Both the position numbers and the translations under genes were made by a program. Below are positions 26,294-34,606 of a stretch of DNA of 64,000 nt, piece after piece. The notes beneath the pieces are model-generated. The model saw nothing but the letters and a program-made list of their open reading frames with translations. It was not told the DNA's origin and searched no databases. This stretch comes from Halogranum rubrum (lineage in GTDB: Archaea > Halobacteriota > Halobacteria > Halobacteriales > Haloferacaceae): positions 372,001 through 436,000 of the forward strand of contig NZ_FOTC01000001.1 of assembly GCF_900114455.1 (NCBI RefSeq). The letters are read 5' to 3'. Positions within the stretch are counted from its first letter, which is position 1; each line of letters begins with the position of its first letter.

Positions 26294-26440
26294 ATGAGTG
26301 TTCTCATGCCAAGAACTGCGTACTGTTCCTTCTGTGACCAAGAACAGGATGTCGTCGCTACAGTCCCCTGGCAGTCGGATTCATGTGCGACATGTGGAAA
26401 CGACATTGAGAAGTCAACACAGTCAGCGACCGAAACGTGA
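26294..26440 (+). CDS. Small zinc-finger protein with two CxxC motifs
   Basis: This 48-residue frame (44 if the second ATG at 26306 is used) holds two CxxC pairs, CSFC and CATC, 26 residues apart, with an acidic Thr-rich tail. Haloarchaea encode many such tiny zinc-binding proteins, some affecting motility, biofilm and stress. It lies alone between a transposon remnant and the tail of the histidine-kinase gene on the other strand, and its stop is 28 bases before that gene's end. Conserved Cys spacing and position argue for a real gene despite its size. Confidence 0.65.
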   Translation: MSVLMPRTAYCSFCDQEQDVVATVPWQSDSCATCGNDIEKSTQSATET

Positions 26441-26467
26441 GCTTGTGTGGGCCATGCCACTGAGGAC

Positions 26468-29400
26468 TCAGTTCTTCGGGATTGCTTCTACGATGAATTC
26501 GAAGCGTGCTCCACCACTTGCACTCTCTGTCACCTGCAGGTCCCATCCATGCGCGCGCACAATCGCCGCGACGATAGCGAGGCCAAACCCGGTTCCGGAA
26601 CCTAACGAAACGCCGTGTTTGAGTACCTCCTCGCGCTGGTCGACAGGGATACCAGTGCCATCGTCTTCAACGTAGAATCCCTGCTCGACCGAGAGTGGAC
26701 CGACTGTAATTGTGACGTCCTCACCACCATGTTCAATGGCATTTCCATAGAGATTCTCAAAGAGCTGTGTCACACGACTCCTATCGCCCATAACAATTGG
26801 AAGGCTCTCACCAATGTGCACCGTCGCAGTGTCTGTCTCCACGAACGTCCAAGCCTCGCGTGCTGCTTCGGCCACAGCAATTTCGTCCCCCTCAGTGACG
26901 GTTGTTCCCCGCTGTGCTAGCGTCAAAAGGTTCTCAAGTAGTTGGCTGATTCGGTCATGTGCTCTTTCAACTCTCTCGAAATGTGCTGGTTCAGGGTCTT
27001 CTTTGGCAATCTCCAGAAAGCCTTCAGCGACGCTCAATGGACTTCGAAGGTCATGTGAAACCCCATGGGCAAACTCGGTCAGCCGGTCATTTTGTTCTCG
27101 AAGCGTTGCTTCACGCTCAGCGCGCACCATCGCCGCTTTTACTGACGCCCCCAAAATCCGAAAGAGATCAACCTCTCGGTCAGAGAACTCTTTGTATTGG
27201 TTCGATCCAGTCATCAAGATTCCATAGTGGCCAAGTGGGACGATGATTTCACTGCGAATCGCTGTATCAGGATTGTATCGCGCTGTGTGCTGAGTAACGT
27301 CGTCATACACACGCACGTCTCCTGACACAAACACCTCCCACGCAAGCCCCTCACCAGCTGCAAACGCTGGGGCATGACCGAGGGTTTCGAGGGAAGACTC
27401 ACATTGTGCAACCGGAACCAACGCGTGCTGTGTCCGATCGTACTTCCAGAGCCCGGTCATATCCAATTCTAAGACACGGTCTGAAGCAGCCACAGCAATT
27501 TCTCCGATCTCGTCGAGTGAAGATGCAACAGTCAGCTGCTGTGCTGTCTGCTGTAACGCTCGCAACTGCCGCTCGTGGGTTTTCTGCGCAGAGATGTCCT
27601 CAATGACGACAATGATACTACTTACAGTCCCATCAGGCCCTTCGATTGGTGCTGTCGATAAGAGTATATCTAGTTCAGTGCCATCTTTCGTCTGGCGAGT
27701 AAGTTCTTCTCCGTAGATTCGCTTCCCAGCCAAGGCCTGATCCCGATGTTTCATGAACGTCTCAACTTCTGCGTTCGAAGCGGACGGAACAAGCTCCCCA
27801 ACGACCTCATCCGCAGTCCATCCAAATATTTCCTCGGCACCTCGGTTCCATCGTACGATGGTTCCTTCTGGATCAATTTCGAAAATCGCGGATGGTGCGG
27901 CTTCGATAAGCGACTCTAGTCGTGTGTTTGTCTCCTTGAGCTGTTGTTGATCCTGTTCTCGCGTCAACTCGGCACCGATCAACTCTGAAAGTAGCTTGAC
28001 GAAGGTCCGTTCGGCCTCATAAAACTCCTGCACCGGTGACGCGACACTTGCGAATGAGAGCGTCCCATAGCGTTCGTCATTGACCGAGAGAGGGACACCA
28101 ATGTAGGATGCAGGTTCAAACGTATTCGTCTCGGGGGTGAGTTGATGCCCCGAATTTTCAGCTGTCTCTACAAATGAGTAGACATCGTTGCGAGCGAGCA
28201 CCTCTGCACAGGGAGTTGTCGCAAGGTCAAATTGATCCCCCACAGCAATCGCTGTCGTTGGTGCGTGGACTGCACGGACGCGATACTCAGTCTCTTCGAC
28301 GGCTGAGACGAGCCCAACTTCGAGATTCAGCGTATCGCACCCGAGTGCAAGCATTCGAGATAATTGTGTTGCTGTCGTGGCCTCAGTGTCCGCCATTATC
28401 TCCTGTAGCACTCGAAGTGCGTCTCGTTCAGCCTTCAGTTGGTCGCGGGTTTCGTGTTGTTCTGTGATGTCACGGGCGACGACAAGTGTCTCAGTTGGGG
28501 ATTTTACACACGACTTCAGTCGCACATCGAAATGCCGGGTACCGAATGCTGTCTCAAAGTCGATCTGAAGGTCTGCATCGGAGAATACTGCACTCTCGCT
28601 GTCGCCGGGTGTCTCACGCACCTCAGAGACAGCTGTCTGGAACGCATCAACTGCTTCATCTGCCACTAGTCCCTCGATGAGGTCAGCGAGCGTTCGTCCC
28701 TCTAGTGCAGCTGGATTCGAGTGGCCAGCGATCCGAGCGGCTGTCGGATTCGCAAACTGGATCTCGTATGTTTCGTCGATTACGAAGACGGCGTCGTGAA
28801 TATTGTCGAGGATGGCTTTTGCTCGGGTGAGACTCTGCGTTTGCTCTTGTTTGGCCGTCCGGCGCCAAAAGACCGTGAGGCCATTGCCATCGGGAAAGAC
28901 ATGGGACTCGATCCAAGAGTCGAATGGAGGGCCAACGTATGAGTCGCCCGAGACAGCAGTAGCACTGGACATTGCATCTCGGTAGACCGCTTCAAGCTCA
29001 GAGCCAACCAGTGAGGGAAACGCCTCCCAGAGATCCTGTCCAATGAGCTCTGACTGAGTGGCACTAAGCCCGTCTGCCATCGTTTGATTGACGTACTGAA
29101 TCTGCCACTCACTGTCGACCGCATAGATGCCATCTGTGGCCCGATCTACCATCTGCTCAAACTGTCCGAAAGTCGCCTTCGTCCGCTGTTTTTGGCGAGC
29201 AGTCTCAACCAGCGTCTGAATCCGCACCGAAAGTCGAGCGGCAAAGTGCTCTATCGGTAAAATCGAAACATGGTCTATCAGTTCACCGGTCGGGATCTGC
29301 TGTTGCTGGTTGTCAAAATCGAGTACGTAGATGATGGGACAATAGCGGTTGTCAACACTGTCCAGTAGTTCGCCTTTGAGTTCATCCGAGAGTGATGGAC

Positions 29401-29608
29401 CGACAACAACGCAGTCAACTGCAGACGTAGCGAGAACGTGCTGTGCTGTCGAGATCTTTTCAGCAACAGTCAGCTCAATGTGGTCGCTGACAGCCGCCAG
29501 GAGCGTCTGGACCCTTTGTGCGGACTCTTGGTCCCCGCTCACATACAGAGCACGTATTGGGGGTCTGTCATCACTACGTTCCGGATCCATATATTCCACT
29601 CTATTCAT
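26468..29608 (-). CDS. Soluble multi-sensor histidine kinase (REC-like/PAS/PAS/GAF/PAS/GAF/HisKA/HATPase)
   Basis: This is a 1046-residue protein without membrane helices. Order: a receiver-like domain (about 15-130) that lacks the phospho-accepting Asp (sequence DCVVVGPSLSDEL); PAS (about 145-260); PAS (about 265-390); GAF (about 400-545); PAS (about 560-680); GAF (about 690-840); HisKA with EFAHGVSHDLRSPLSVAEGF (His near 853); and HATPase with N-box NLYGNAIEHG and G-boxes DDGTGIP and GSGTGFGLAI. The signals are probably small ligands, redox or light sensed in the cytoplasm. No response regulator is adjacent, as is common for haloarchaeal kinases. ATG codons at 29608 and 29590 are both possible. 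Confidence 0.9.
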   Translation of the reverse strand: MNRVEYMDPERSDDRPPIRALYVSGDQESAQRVQTLLAAVSDHIELTVAEKISTAQHVLATSAVDCVVVGPSLSDELKGELLDSVDNRYCPIIYVLDFDNQQQQIPTGELIDHVSILPIEHFAARLSVRIQTLVETARQKQRTKATFGQFEQMVDRATDGIYAVDSEWQIQYVNQTMADGLSATQSELIGQDLWEAFPSLVGSELEAVYRDAMSSATAVSGDSYVGPPFDSWIESHVFPDGNGLTVFWRRTAKQEQTQSLTRAKAILDNIHDAVFVIDETYEIQFANPTAARIAGHSNPAALEGRTLADLIEGLVADEAVDAFQTAVSEVRETPGDSESAVFSDADLQIDFETAFGTRHFDVRLKSCVKSPTETLVVARDITEQHETRDQLKAERDALRVLQEIMADTEATTATQLSRMLALGCDTLNLEVGLVSAVEETEYRVRAVHAPTTAIAVGDQFDLATTPCAEVLARNDVYSFVETAENSGHQLTPETNTFEPASYIGVPLSVNDERYGTLSFASVASPVQEFYEAERTFVKLLSELIGAELTREQDQQQLKETNTRLESLIEAAPSAIFEIDPEGTIVRWNRGAEEIFGWTADEVVGELVPSASNAEVETFMKHRDQALAGKRIYGEELTRQTKDGTELDILLSTAPIEGPDGTVSSIIVVIEDISAQKTHERQLRALQQTAQQLTVASSLDEIGEIAVAASDRVLELDMTGLWKYDRTQHALVPVAQCESSLETLGHAPAFAAGEGLAWEVFVSGDVRVYDDVTQHTARYNPDTAIRSEIIVPLGHYGILMTGSNQYKEFSDREVDLFRILGASVKAAMVRAEREATLREQNDRLTEFAHGVSHDLRSPLSVAEGFLEIAKEDPEPAHFERVERAHDRISQLLENLLTLAQRGTTVTEGDEIAVAEAAREAWTFVETDTATVHIGESLPIVMGDRSRVTQLFENLYGNAIEHGGEDVTITVGPLSVEQGFYVEDDGTGIPVDQREEVLKHGVSLGSGTGFGLAIVAAIVRAHGWDLQVTESASGGARFEFIVEAIPKN

Positions 29609-29980
29609 TCAGGATGTTTAACTATTCTCCTAAAACAGATTGTTTGTTAACCACACTACGTTTGGTGGTTTTTCAGCTGAAGAGATGTCTGAGTTAGCGC
29701 AGTGACCTTCACTGATGGAGGGCAGATTCTGTACTCAACTTCCCCACCGAAGACCGAACTCCTCAAAGAATATGTTGAGATACAATCACACTGGATCTCT
29801 CACATAAATGTTTCTGGGCACATGATTACTATACACCAGTTACAATACTAGTATTGGCAAGTATTGCTCAAGGGATACATACCAAACACTGCTATACTGC
29901 CTCATAAATTTTGCCCTGAAATATGCAGATAGATACACACCTCATAATCGAATAATAAACGATTCACACTTCGAGATGCG
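29609..29980. other. A/T-rich intergenic region with one repeat
   Basis: No coding frame with haloarchaeal codon use is visible. The stretch is A/T-rich and contains the palindromic repeat copy at 29838-29870. It separates glmS from the histidine kinase, both on the minus strand. Confidence 0.5.
29838..29870 (+). repeat. 33-bp repeat, copy A (downstream of glmS)
   Basis: This copy matches 28 of 33 bases of copy B at 33132-33164, in the same orientation. It contains the perfect 14-base palindrome CAATACTAGTATTG and then GCAA-gta-TTGC. The two copies bracket the glmU-glmS operon. Confidence 0.6.
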
Positions 29981-31774
29981 TCACTCTACAGTCACGCTTT
30001 TGGCAAGATTCCGCGGCTTATCGATCGATCGACCCAGTCGATTGGCCATGTGGTACGCCACAAGCTGCAGTTGGACGTTCGCGAGTAGCGGTGCCATCTG
30101 TTCGTGTGTCTCGGGGATTTCGAGGACAGCATCCGCATAGCGCGCTGCGTCCGATTGGCCATCAGTAACGACGACGACGGGCGCATCGCGTGCTTCGACC
30201 TCTTTGATGTTGCTGATGGTCTTGTGAGCATTCTCGCCGTTGCCAGTGACGACCGCAAACACCGGTGTGTGCTCTGTGACGAGTGCAAGTGGGCCGTGTT
30301 TTAACTCGCCTGCGGCAAACCCCTCGGCATGCTCGTAGGTGATCTCCTTGAACTTCAGGGCGCCCTCTAAAGCGACTGGGAAATGTGTGCCACGGCCGAT
30401 GAAGAAAAACGCGTTTGACTCAAGGAAGTCATCGACAACTGCTTCAGCGTTCGAATTATCCAAGATTGCTTGCACATTGCTCGGGAGGTCTCGAAGTGCC
30501 CCAATGAGCTCACGGTCAGCCGTCTCCTCAAGCAGGTTCTCGACGAGGAGGGTTGCACCGATTAGTTGCGAGGAGAACGTCTTGGTGGCGGCGACGCCGA
30601 TCTCGGGACCGGCGCGAATGTAGAGGACGTGATCGCACTCTCGAGCCGCACTACTGCCGACGACGTTTGTGAGTGCCAGCGTTTCGGCCCCACGAGAGTT
30701 CGCATCTCTAAGTGCACTCATCGTGTCTGCAGTCTCCCCGCTTTGCGTGATTCCGACGACGAGGGTATCGTCCGGAATGGGTGGGTTGGCAGTCGCATAT
30801 TCACTTGCGAGATAGGCGGTAGCAGGGATGCCCCCATCACGAAGCAAGGCTGCTGCATACATGGCTGCATGATAAGAGGTTCCACAGGCGACGAACTGAA
30901 CCGAGCGTGGCGTTTCGAGATCAGTGAGTTCCTCGACAGTAATGTGTCCGGCGAGCTCGTCGACGCGCCCGCTGAGACACTGGCGGAGGGACGTGGGTTG
31001 CTCGTGAATCTCCTTGAGCATGAAGTGGTCATACCCGCTCTTCCCTGTCTGTTCGGCACTCCACTCAACAGTCTTGACGTCTTTCTCGACTCTGTGGCCA
31101 TCCTTGCTGACGATGTAGTCGTCTTCGGTGAGCGTGACGAACTCTCCATCGTCAAGATAGACGACATCACGCGTGTACTCCAAGAAGGCTGGGACGTCCG
31201 AGGCGAGGTAATAGCCCTCTTCGCCAATGCCCAAGACGAGTGGTGAATCTTCGCGAGCCGCGAAAATCGCGTCCTCACCTTCGATGACACAGGCAAGGGC
31301 GTAGGACCCTTCAAGACGGTCGACCGCTCGCTGGAAGGCACGCTCGGGGTCGTCGCCGGCTTTGAGGTTCTTCGCGACTAAGTGCGGGACGACTTCGGAG
31401 TCAGTATCACTCGAGAAGATAACGCCCTCTGTCTGCAGTTCATCGCGCAGTTCTTGGTAGTTCTCGATGATGCCGTTGTGGACAACAGCCACCGAATTGG
31501 ACTCGTCCGTGTGTGGGTGGGAATTGCGGTCCGAAGGTGGGCCGTGGGTACTCCAACGGGTGTGACCGATACCGACACTGCCACTGAATGATTTCGTAGA
31601 GACAGCCTTCTCGAGAGCCTCGAGTTCGCCTTCGCGTTTCTCAATTTGGAGCGAACCATTCCCGACGGCAATCCCCGCAGAATCGTAGCCACGGTATTCG
31701 AGCGTTGAGAGCCCCGCCATGAGAACCTCAGAGGGATCACCGCGCGAACCAACATAGCCGATGATGCCACACAT
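29981..31774 (-). CDS. glmS: Glutamine--fructose-6-phosphate aminotransferase (isomerizing)
   Basis: This 597-residue cytoplasmic enzyme makes glucosamine-6-phosphate, the first step to UDP-N-acetyl sugars. The start is MCGIIGYVG, giving the N-terminal Cys nucleophile of class II amidotransferases. The glutaminase half shows GHTRWSTHG (about residue 70) and VVHNGIIENY. Two SIS domains follow: VACGTSYHAAMYAA and GITQSGETADTM, then FIGRGTHFPVALEGALKFKEI. The C-terminus reads RNLAKSVTVE as usual. Its ATG overlaps the glmU stop by one base, so the two genes form an operon supplying amino sugars to the glycan locus. An in-frame extension upstream into glmU is not real. Confidence 0.95.
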   Translation of the reverse strand: MCGIIGYVGSRGDPSEVLMAGLSTLEYRGYDSAGIAVGNGSLQIEKREGELEALEKAVSTKSFSGSVGIGHTRWSTHGPPSDRNSHPHTDESNSVAVVHNGIIENYQELRDELQTEGVIFSSDTDSEVVPHLVAKNLKAGDDPERAFQRAVDRLEGSYALACVIEGEDAIFAAREDSPLVLGIGEEGYYLASDVPAFLEYTRDVVYLDDGEFVTLTEDDYIVSKDGHRVEKDVKTVEWSAEQTGKSGYDHFMLKEIHEQPTSLRQCLSGRVDELAGHITVEELTDLETPRSVQFVACGTSYHAAMYAAALLRDGGIPATAYLASEYATANPPIPDDTLVVGITQSGETADTMSALRDANSRGAETLALTNVVGSSAARECDHVLYIRAGPEIGVAATKTFSSQLIGATLLVENLLEETADRELIGALRDLPSNVQAILDNSNAEAVVDDFLESNAFFFIGRGTHFPVALEGALKFKEITYEHAEGFAAGELKHGPLALVTEHTPVFAVVTGNGENAHKTISNIKEVEARDAPVVVVTDGQSDAARYADAVLEIPETHEQMAPLLANVQLQLVAYHMANRLGRSIDKPRNLAKSVTVE

Positions 31775-32970
31775 CAGTTGGACACCTCCGCGTCTTCGCC
31801 AATATTCGTCTTCACACGACTGCCGGGATGGATTGTCGCATTCGGTCCAATGAGCACGCCTGAAGTGAGAGTTGTCCCTCCACCGAGATGGGTACGGTCG
31901 GCGACGACACCGCCGAGTGAGACGTCTTCGTGGACCGTCGTGTTGATTCGGACGTCGGCGGTGCCGCCAGGAATCGTCGTGCCTGCATCGATCGAGACAC
32001 CTTGCCCAGTGACGCATTCGACGAGCGTTGCGTTCGGACCGATTCGAGTGTCGTCGTCGACGACTGACGTGGAGACGACCGCTCCCGCGTCGATAGAGAC
32101 GTTCTGTCCGATTGCTGTATCAGGACCGACGACTGCTTGTGGGCCAATGACGCTGTCGGCGCCGACCACAACTGGGCCATGAAGTGTCGCATCGTCGTGG
32201 ACGATGGCATCCTCATTGACGTACACGTTCTCATCAACGACGGGGGCGGCGATTGACCCTGGTCTGACGAGCAGCGTTTTAGCCAGGGAGATGAGGTCCC
32301 ACGGATACGTTGCATCACGCCAGATCCCCTCTGTCCTGACGCCCCGTACAAGCTCATTCTGTTCGATGAGGTTGCTGAGGGTGTCTGTGAGCGACAATTC
32401 ACCATCAAACCGTGCTGTGTCCTCAACCTCAGCGAAAAACGAGGGTGCGAAGGCATAGATACCCGCATTGAGTAGCCGGTACTCACTTGAGTGTGGTTTC
32501 TCGACGAGTTCGATGATGTGGTCGTCCTGCATGCGGACGCCTCCGTATTGCGGGGCGTCGTCGCTCTCGACGACCGCGAGTGTCGCCACATCCGCCACTG
32601 AGTGGGCGTCGACAACCTCCGAGACCGTGTGATGACTGATGAGTTGGTCACCGTTGACGACGAGGAAATCCGCGTCGATTGCACTCTCAGCTTGCAGAAG
32701 GGCGTGGCCACTCCCGAGTTGTTTGTGCTGGTGGTGATACGTGAGGCTGTGACCGCGGTAGGTCGCTCCGAAGTAATCTTGCACACGCTCGTGTTTGTAC
32801 CCGACGACGAGATGGAGGTCGGTGATGCCGGCGTCGATAATCGCATCAAGGACGTGTTCGAGGATCGGGCGACCAGCCGCCGGGAGCATCGGCTTCGGGC
32901 GGTGCTTCGTGAGCGGTCGAAGCCGCTGTCCTTCGCCCGCTGCGAGCACGACGGCGGATGTGACGTTCAT
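31774..32970 (-). CDS. glmU: Bifunctional sugar-1-phosphate nucleotidylyltransferase/acetyltransferase (GlmU-type)
   Basis: This is a 398-residue enzyme. The N-terminal nucleotidyltransferase shows VVLAAGEGQRLRPLTKHRPK (about 7-26) and the DFLVVNGDQLI metal site near residue 105. The C-terminal part (about 250-398) is a left-handed beta helix of hexapeptide repeats (for example VVGADSVIGPQAVVGPDTAI), typical of acetyltransferases. It should turn glucosamine-1-phosphate into UDP-GlcNAc, though a related glucose-1-phosphate nucleotidyltransferase role is possible in archaea. It is the first gene of the glmU-glmS operon. Confidence 0.88.
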   Translation of the reverse strand: MNVTSAVVLAAGEGQRLRPLTKHRPKPMLPAAGRPILEHVLDAIIDAGITDLHLVVGYKHERVQDYFGATYRGHSLTYHHQHKQLGSGHALLQAESAIDADFLVVNGDQLISHHTVSEVVDAHSVADVATLAVVESDDAPQYGGVRMQDDHIIELVEKPHSSEYRLLNAGIYAFAPSFFAEVEDTARFDGELSLTDTLSNLIEQNELVRGVRTEGIWRDATYPWDLISLAKTLLVRPGSIAAPVVDENVYVNEDAIVHDDATLHGPVVVGADSVIGPQAVVGPDTAIGQNVSIDAGAVVSTSVVDDDTRIGPNATLVECVTGQGVSIDAGTTIPGGTADVRINTTVHEDVSLGGVVADRTHLGGGTTLTSGVLIGPNATIHPGSRVKTNIGEDAEVSN

Positions 32971-33131
32971 GTAACAACCCTGTCCAGACTACTACTACAA
33001 TATTTCTGTCCCACAGGAAATAGTCTGGAAATATTGATTGTTTGTGGCGGGCTGTTCATATTTGTTCTAGTTATACAAATGGCGAAGTAATCCGCATCCA
33101 CCGCTCATAATAGAGAGTCCCAAGAAATTGG

Positions 33132-33164
33132 AGTTACAACACTAGTGGTGGCAAATATTGCACA
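33132..33164 (+). repeat. 33-bp repeat, copy B (upstream of glmU)
   Basis: This is a direct repeat of 29838-29870 with five mismatches. It holds an imperfect form of the ACTAGT-centred palindrome followed by GCAAATATTGC. It lies 162 bases upstream of the glmU start. Confidence 0.6.
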
Positions 33165-33237
33165 TTCAGAATCTACGTGTTTGTGTAGTCTCTCCAAATA
33201 TAGTTGTTCTGGAGGATACATTGACCTCTACTCAGAA

Positions 33238-33330
33238 TGCGGAGTTGGGGATAGGGTCGTCGACGCCGAATCGGCGATTGAGGGTATTGATCTGAGCGGG
33301 GCGGTCGTCGGCGCAGACACGAAACTGTGA
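33238..33330 (+). pseudogene. C-terminal fragment resembling a sugar-nucleotidyltransferase beta-helix
   Basis: Thirty codons with haloarchaeal GC-rich third positions end at a TGA (33328-33330). The protein reads VVDAESAIEGIDLSGAVVGA before DTKL, the hexapeptide-turn pattern that ends long RmlA/AglF-type glucose-1-phosphate thymidylyltransferases. Nothing upstream continues the domain, so it looks like the stump of a lost sugar-activation gene. The call is from pattern only. Confidence 0.35.
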
Positions 33331-33480
33331 CAGCACTAGGTACTCTCTTTTCAGAGTCTCGAAAACAGGTAGTGCAAGAAGACAGAACTCAGATTCATGA
33401 CTAGAGAATCAAGAGTGCGAGGATTGGGTGTACTCCTACACCACTAGTGCTATCGACGACTCGAAACTCCTGCAACGAGG

Positions 33481-34413
33481 TTACTGAACCGGAGCCAGTT
33501 CCTCATGTTTGTGCTCGACGAGAGCCTTGAGACCCTCCTCAAGTGAGAGCGTCGGCTCGTAGCCCAATCCTGTGCGAGCTTTCGAAAGATCAGCGAGGCT
33601 GCGGTCGATATCTCCTGTTCGGCCTTCAGTGTGAACGATTTCAGAGTCAGAGTCAGTTACGTCGCGAATCGTCTCTGCTAGCTCACGAATGCTTACCTCG
33701 CTCCCAGTACCAACGTTGTACGCCTCACCGACGTGCTCTGTGGTTGCGGCTTTCAGGTTTGCCTGCACGACATCGTCAATGTGGACGAAATCACGAGTTT
33801 GAGAGCCATCTCCGTGAACCGTAATCGGCTCGTTGTTGAGTGCTTGTTTGAGGAAGATACTGATTACACCACTGTAGTCACCAGCTGTCTGTCGAGGTCC
33901 ATAGATGTTGAAATAGCGGAGGGGGACTGCTTCGACGTCGTAGAGGTTACTGTAGACTCGAGCATGGTGATCCAGACACATCTTGTCGATACCATACGGG
34001 GACGATGGTTTCTTCGATTCCGATTCGGGTGTCGGGATCTCTTCGGCATCGCCGTAAATCGCTGTGCTGGAGGCGAGCACAATCCGAGCGTCGACGTCCC
34101 GTGCATACTCCAAGGCGTTAATTGTCCCAGTGACGTTGACTGCATTCGAACGCTCGGGTTCTTCGATAGATTGAGGGACGCTGACGAGTGCCGCCTCGTG
34201 GAAAATGATGTCTGCAGGAGGACACTGGTCGAATGCATTCGCGTTCCGAATATCGTCGTCGATTACGGTAACCTCATTAGGGAGGTTCGAACGCTTTCCA
34301 GTTGAGAAATTATCCAGAACGTAGACATCGTTTTGCTCAACAAGTGCATCCGCGAGGTGACTTCCCACGAAGCCGGCACCACCAGTAATGAGCACTGTTT
34401 TGCCGTGTATCAT
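33481..34413 (-). CDS. NAD-dependent sugar epimerase/dehydratase (UDP-glucose 4-epimerase-like)
   Basis: This is a 310-residue extended short-chain dehydrogenase. The NAD-binding motif is LITGGAGFVGSHLADAL (residues 8-24). Catalytic residues appear as SSTAIYG and SSPYGIDKM (Tyr near 139, Lys four residues later). Substrate-side motifs are RYFNIYGPRQ, DGSQTRDFVHIDDVV and YNVGTGSEVSI. This fits UDP-hexose or UDP-hexuronate epimerases that feed glycan synthesis; the exact sugar is not predictable. It is on the minus strand, divergent from the GT2 at 34607. Confidence 0.9.
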   Translation of the reverse strand: MIHGKTVLITGGAGFVGSHLADALVEQNDVYVLDNFSTGKRSNLPNEVTVIDDDIRNANAFDQCPPADIIFHEAALVSVPQSIEEPERSNAVNVTGTINALEYARDVDARIVLASSTAIYGDAEEIPTPESESKKPSSPYGIDKMCLDHHARVYSNLYDVEAVPLRYFNIYGPRQTAGDYSGVISIFLKQALNNEPITVHGDGSQTRDFVHIDDVVQANLKAATTEHVGEAYNVGTGSEVSIRELAETIRDVTDSDSEIVHTEGRTGDIDRSLADLSKARTGLGYEPTLSLEEGLKALVEHKHEELAPVQ

Positions 34414-34576
34414 GTTAGGATATAGTCACTGATGAGAACATATATAACCTCGGATTTAAGAGATATTCGGCACCGAACAGAACAGTTCCATGAGAGAATA
34501 ATGGTTATTTCCTCGTATTCAGCAGTCGTGGTACGGGCATTCGTCTTGTGGCTTCGAACTGTCCATCAAGAAAATG

Positions 34577-34583
34577 TTTTATC
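34577..34583 (+). promoter_or_regulatory. TATA box for the 34607 gene
   Basis: TTTTATC is centred 27 bases before ATG 34607. This makes the upstream ATG at 34574 unlikely as the start. Confidence 0.5.
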
Positions 34584-34606
34584 GGTCGAACAAGTTGGGC
34601 CAACTA

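Larger units (their letters stand above)
32971..33480. other. 510-base gap with a gene fragment and ACTAGT repeats
   Basis: No intact gene is visible. The gap holds repeat copy B (33132-33164), a C-terminal fragment of a nucleotidyltransferase-like gene (33238-33330) and another CACTAGTG palindrome at 33443-33450. The rest is A/T-rich and unremarkable. Confidence 0.5.

Noticed and set aside
30566-31246. Open frame of 226 codons on the plus strand inside glmS
   Set aside because: It lies fully opposite conserved SIS-domain sequence of glmS and has no recognisable domain.
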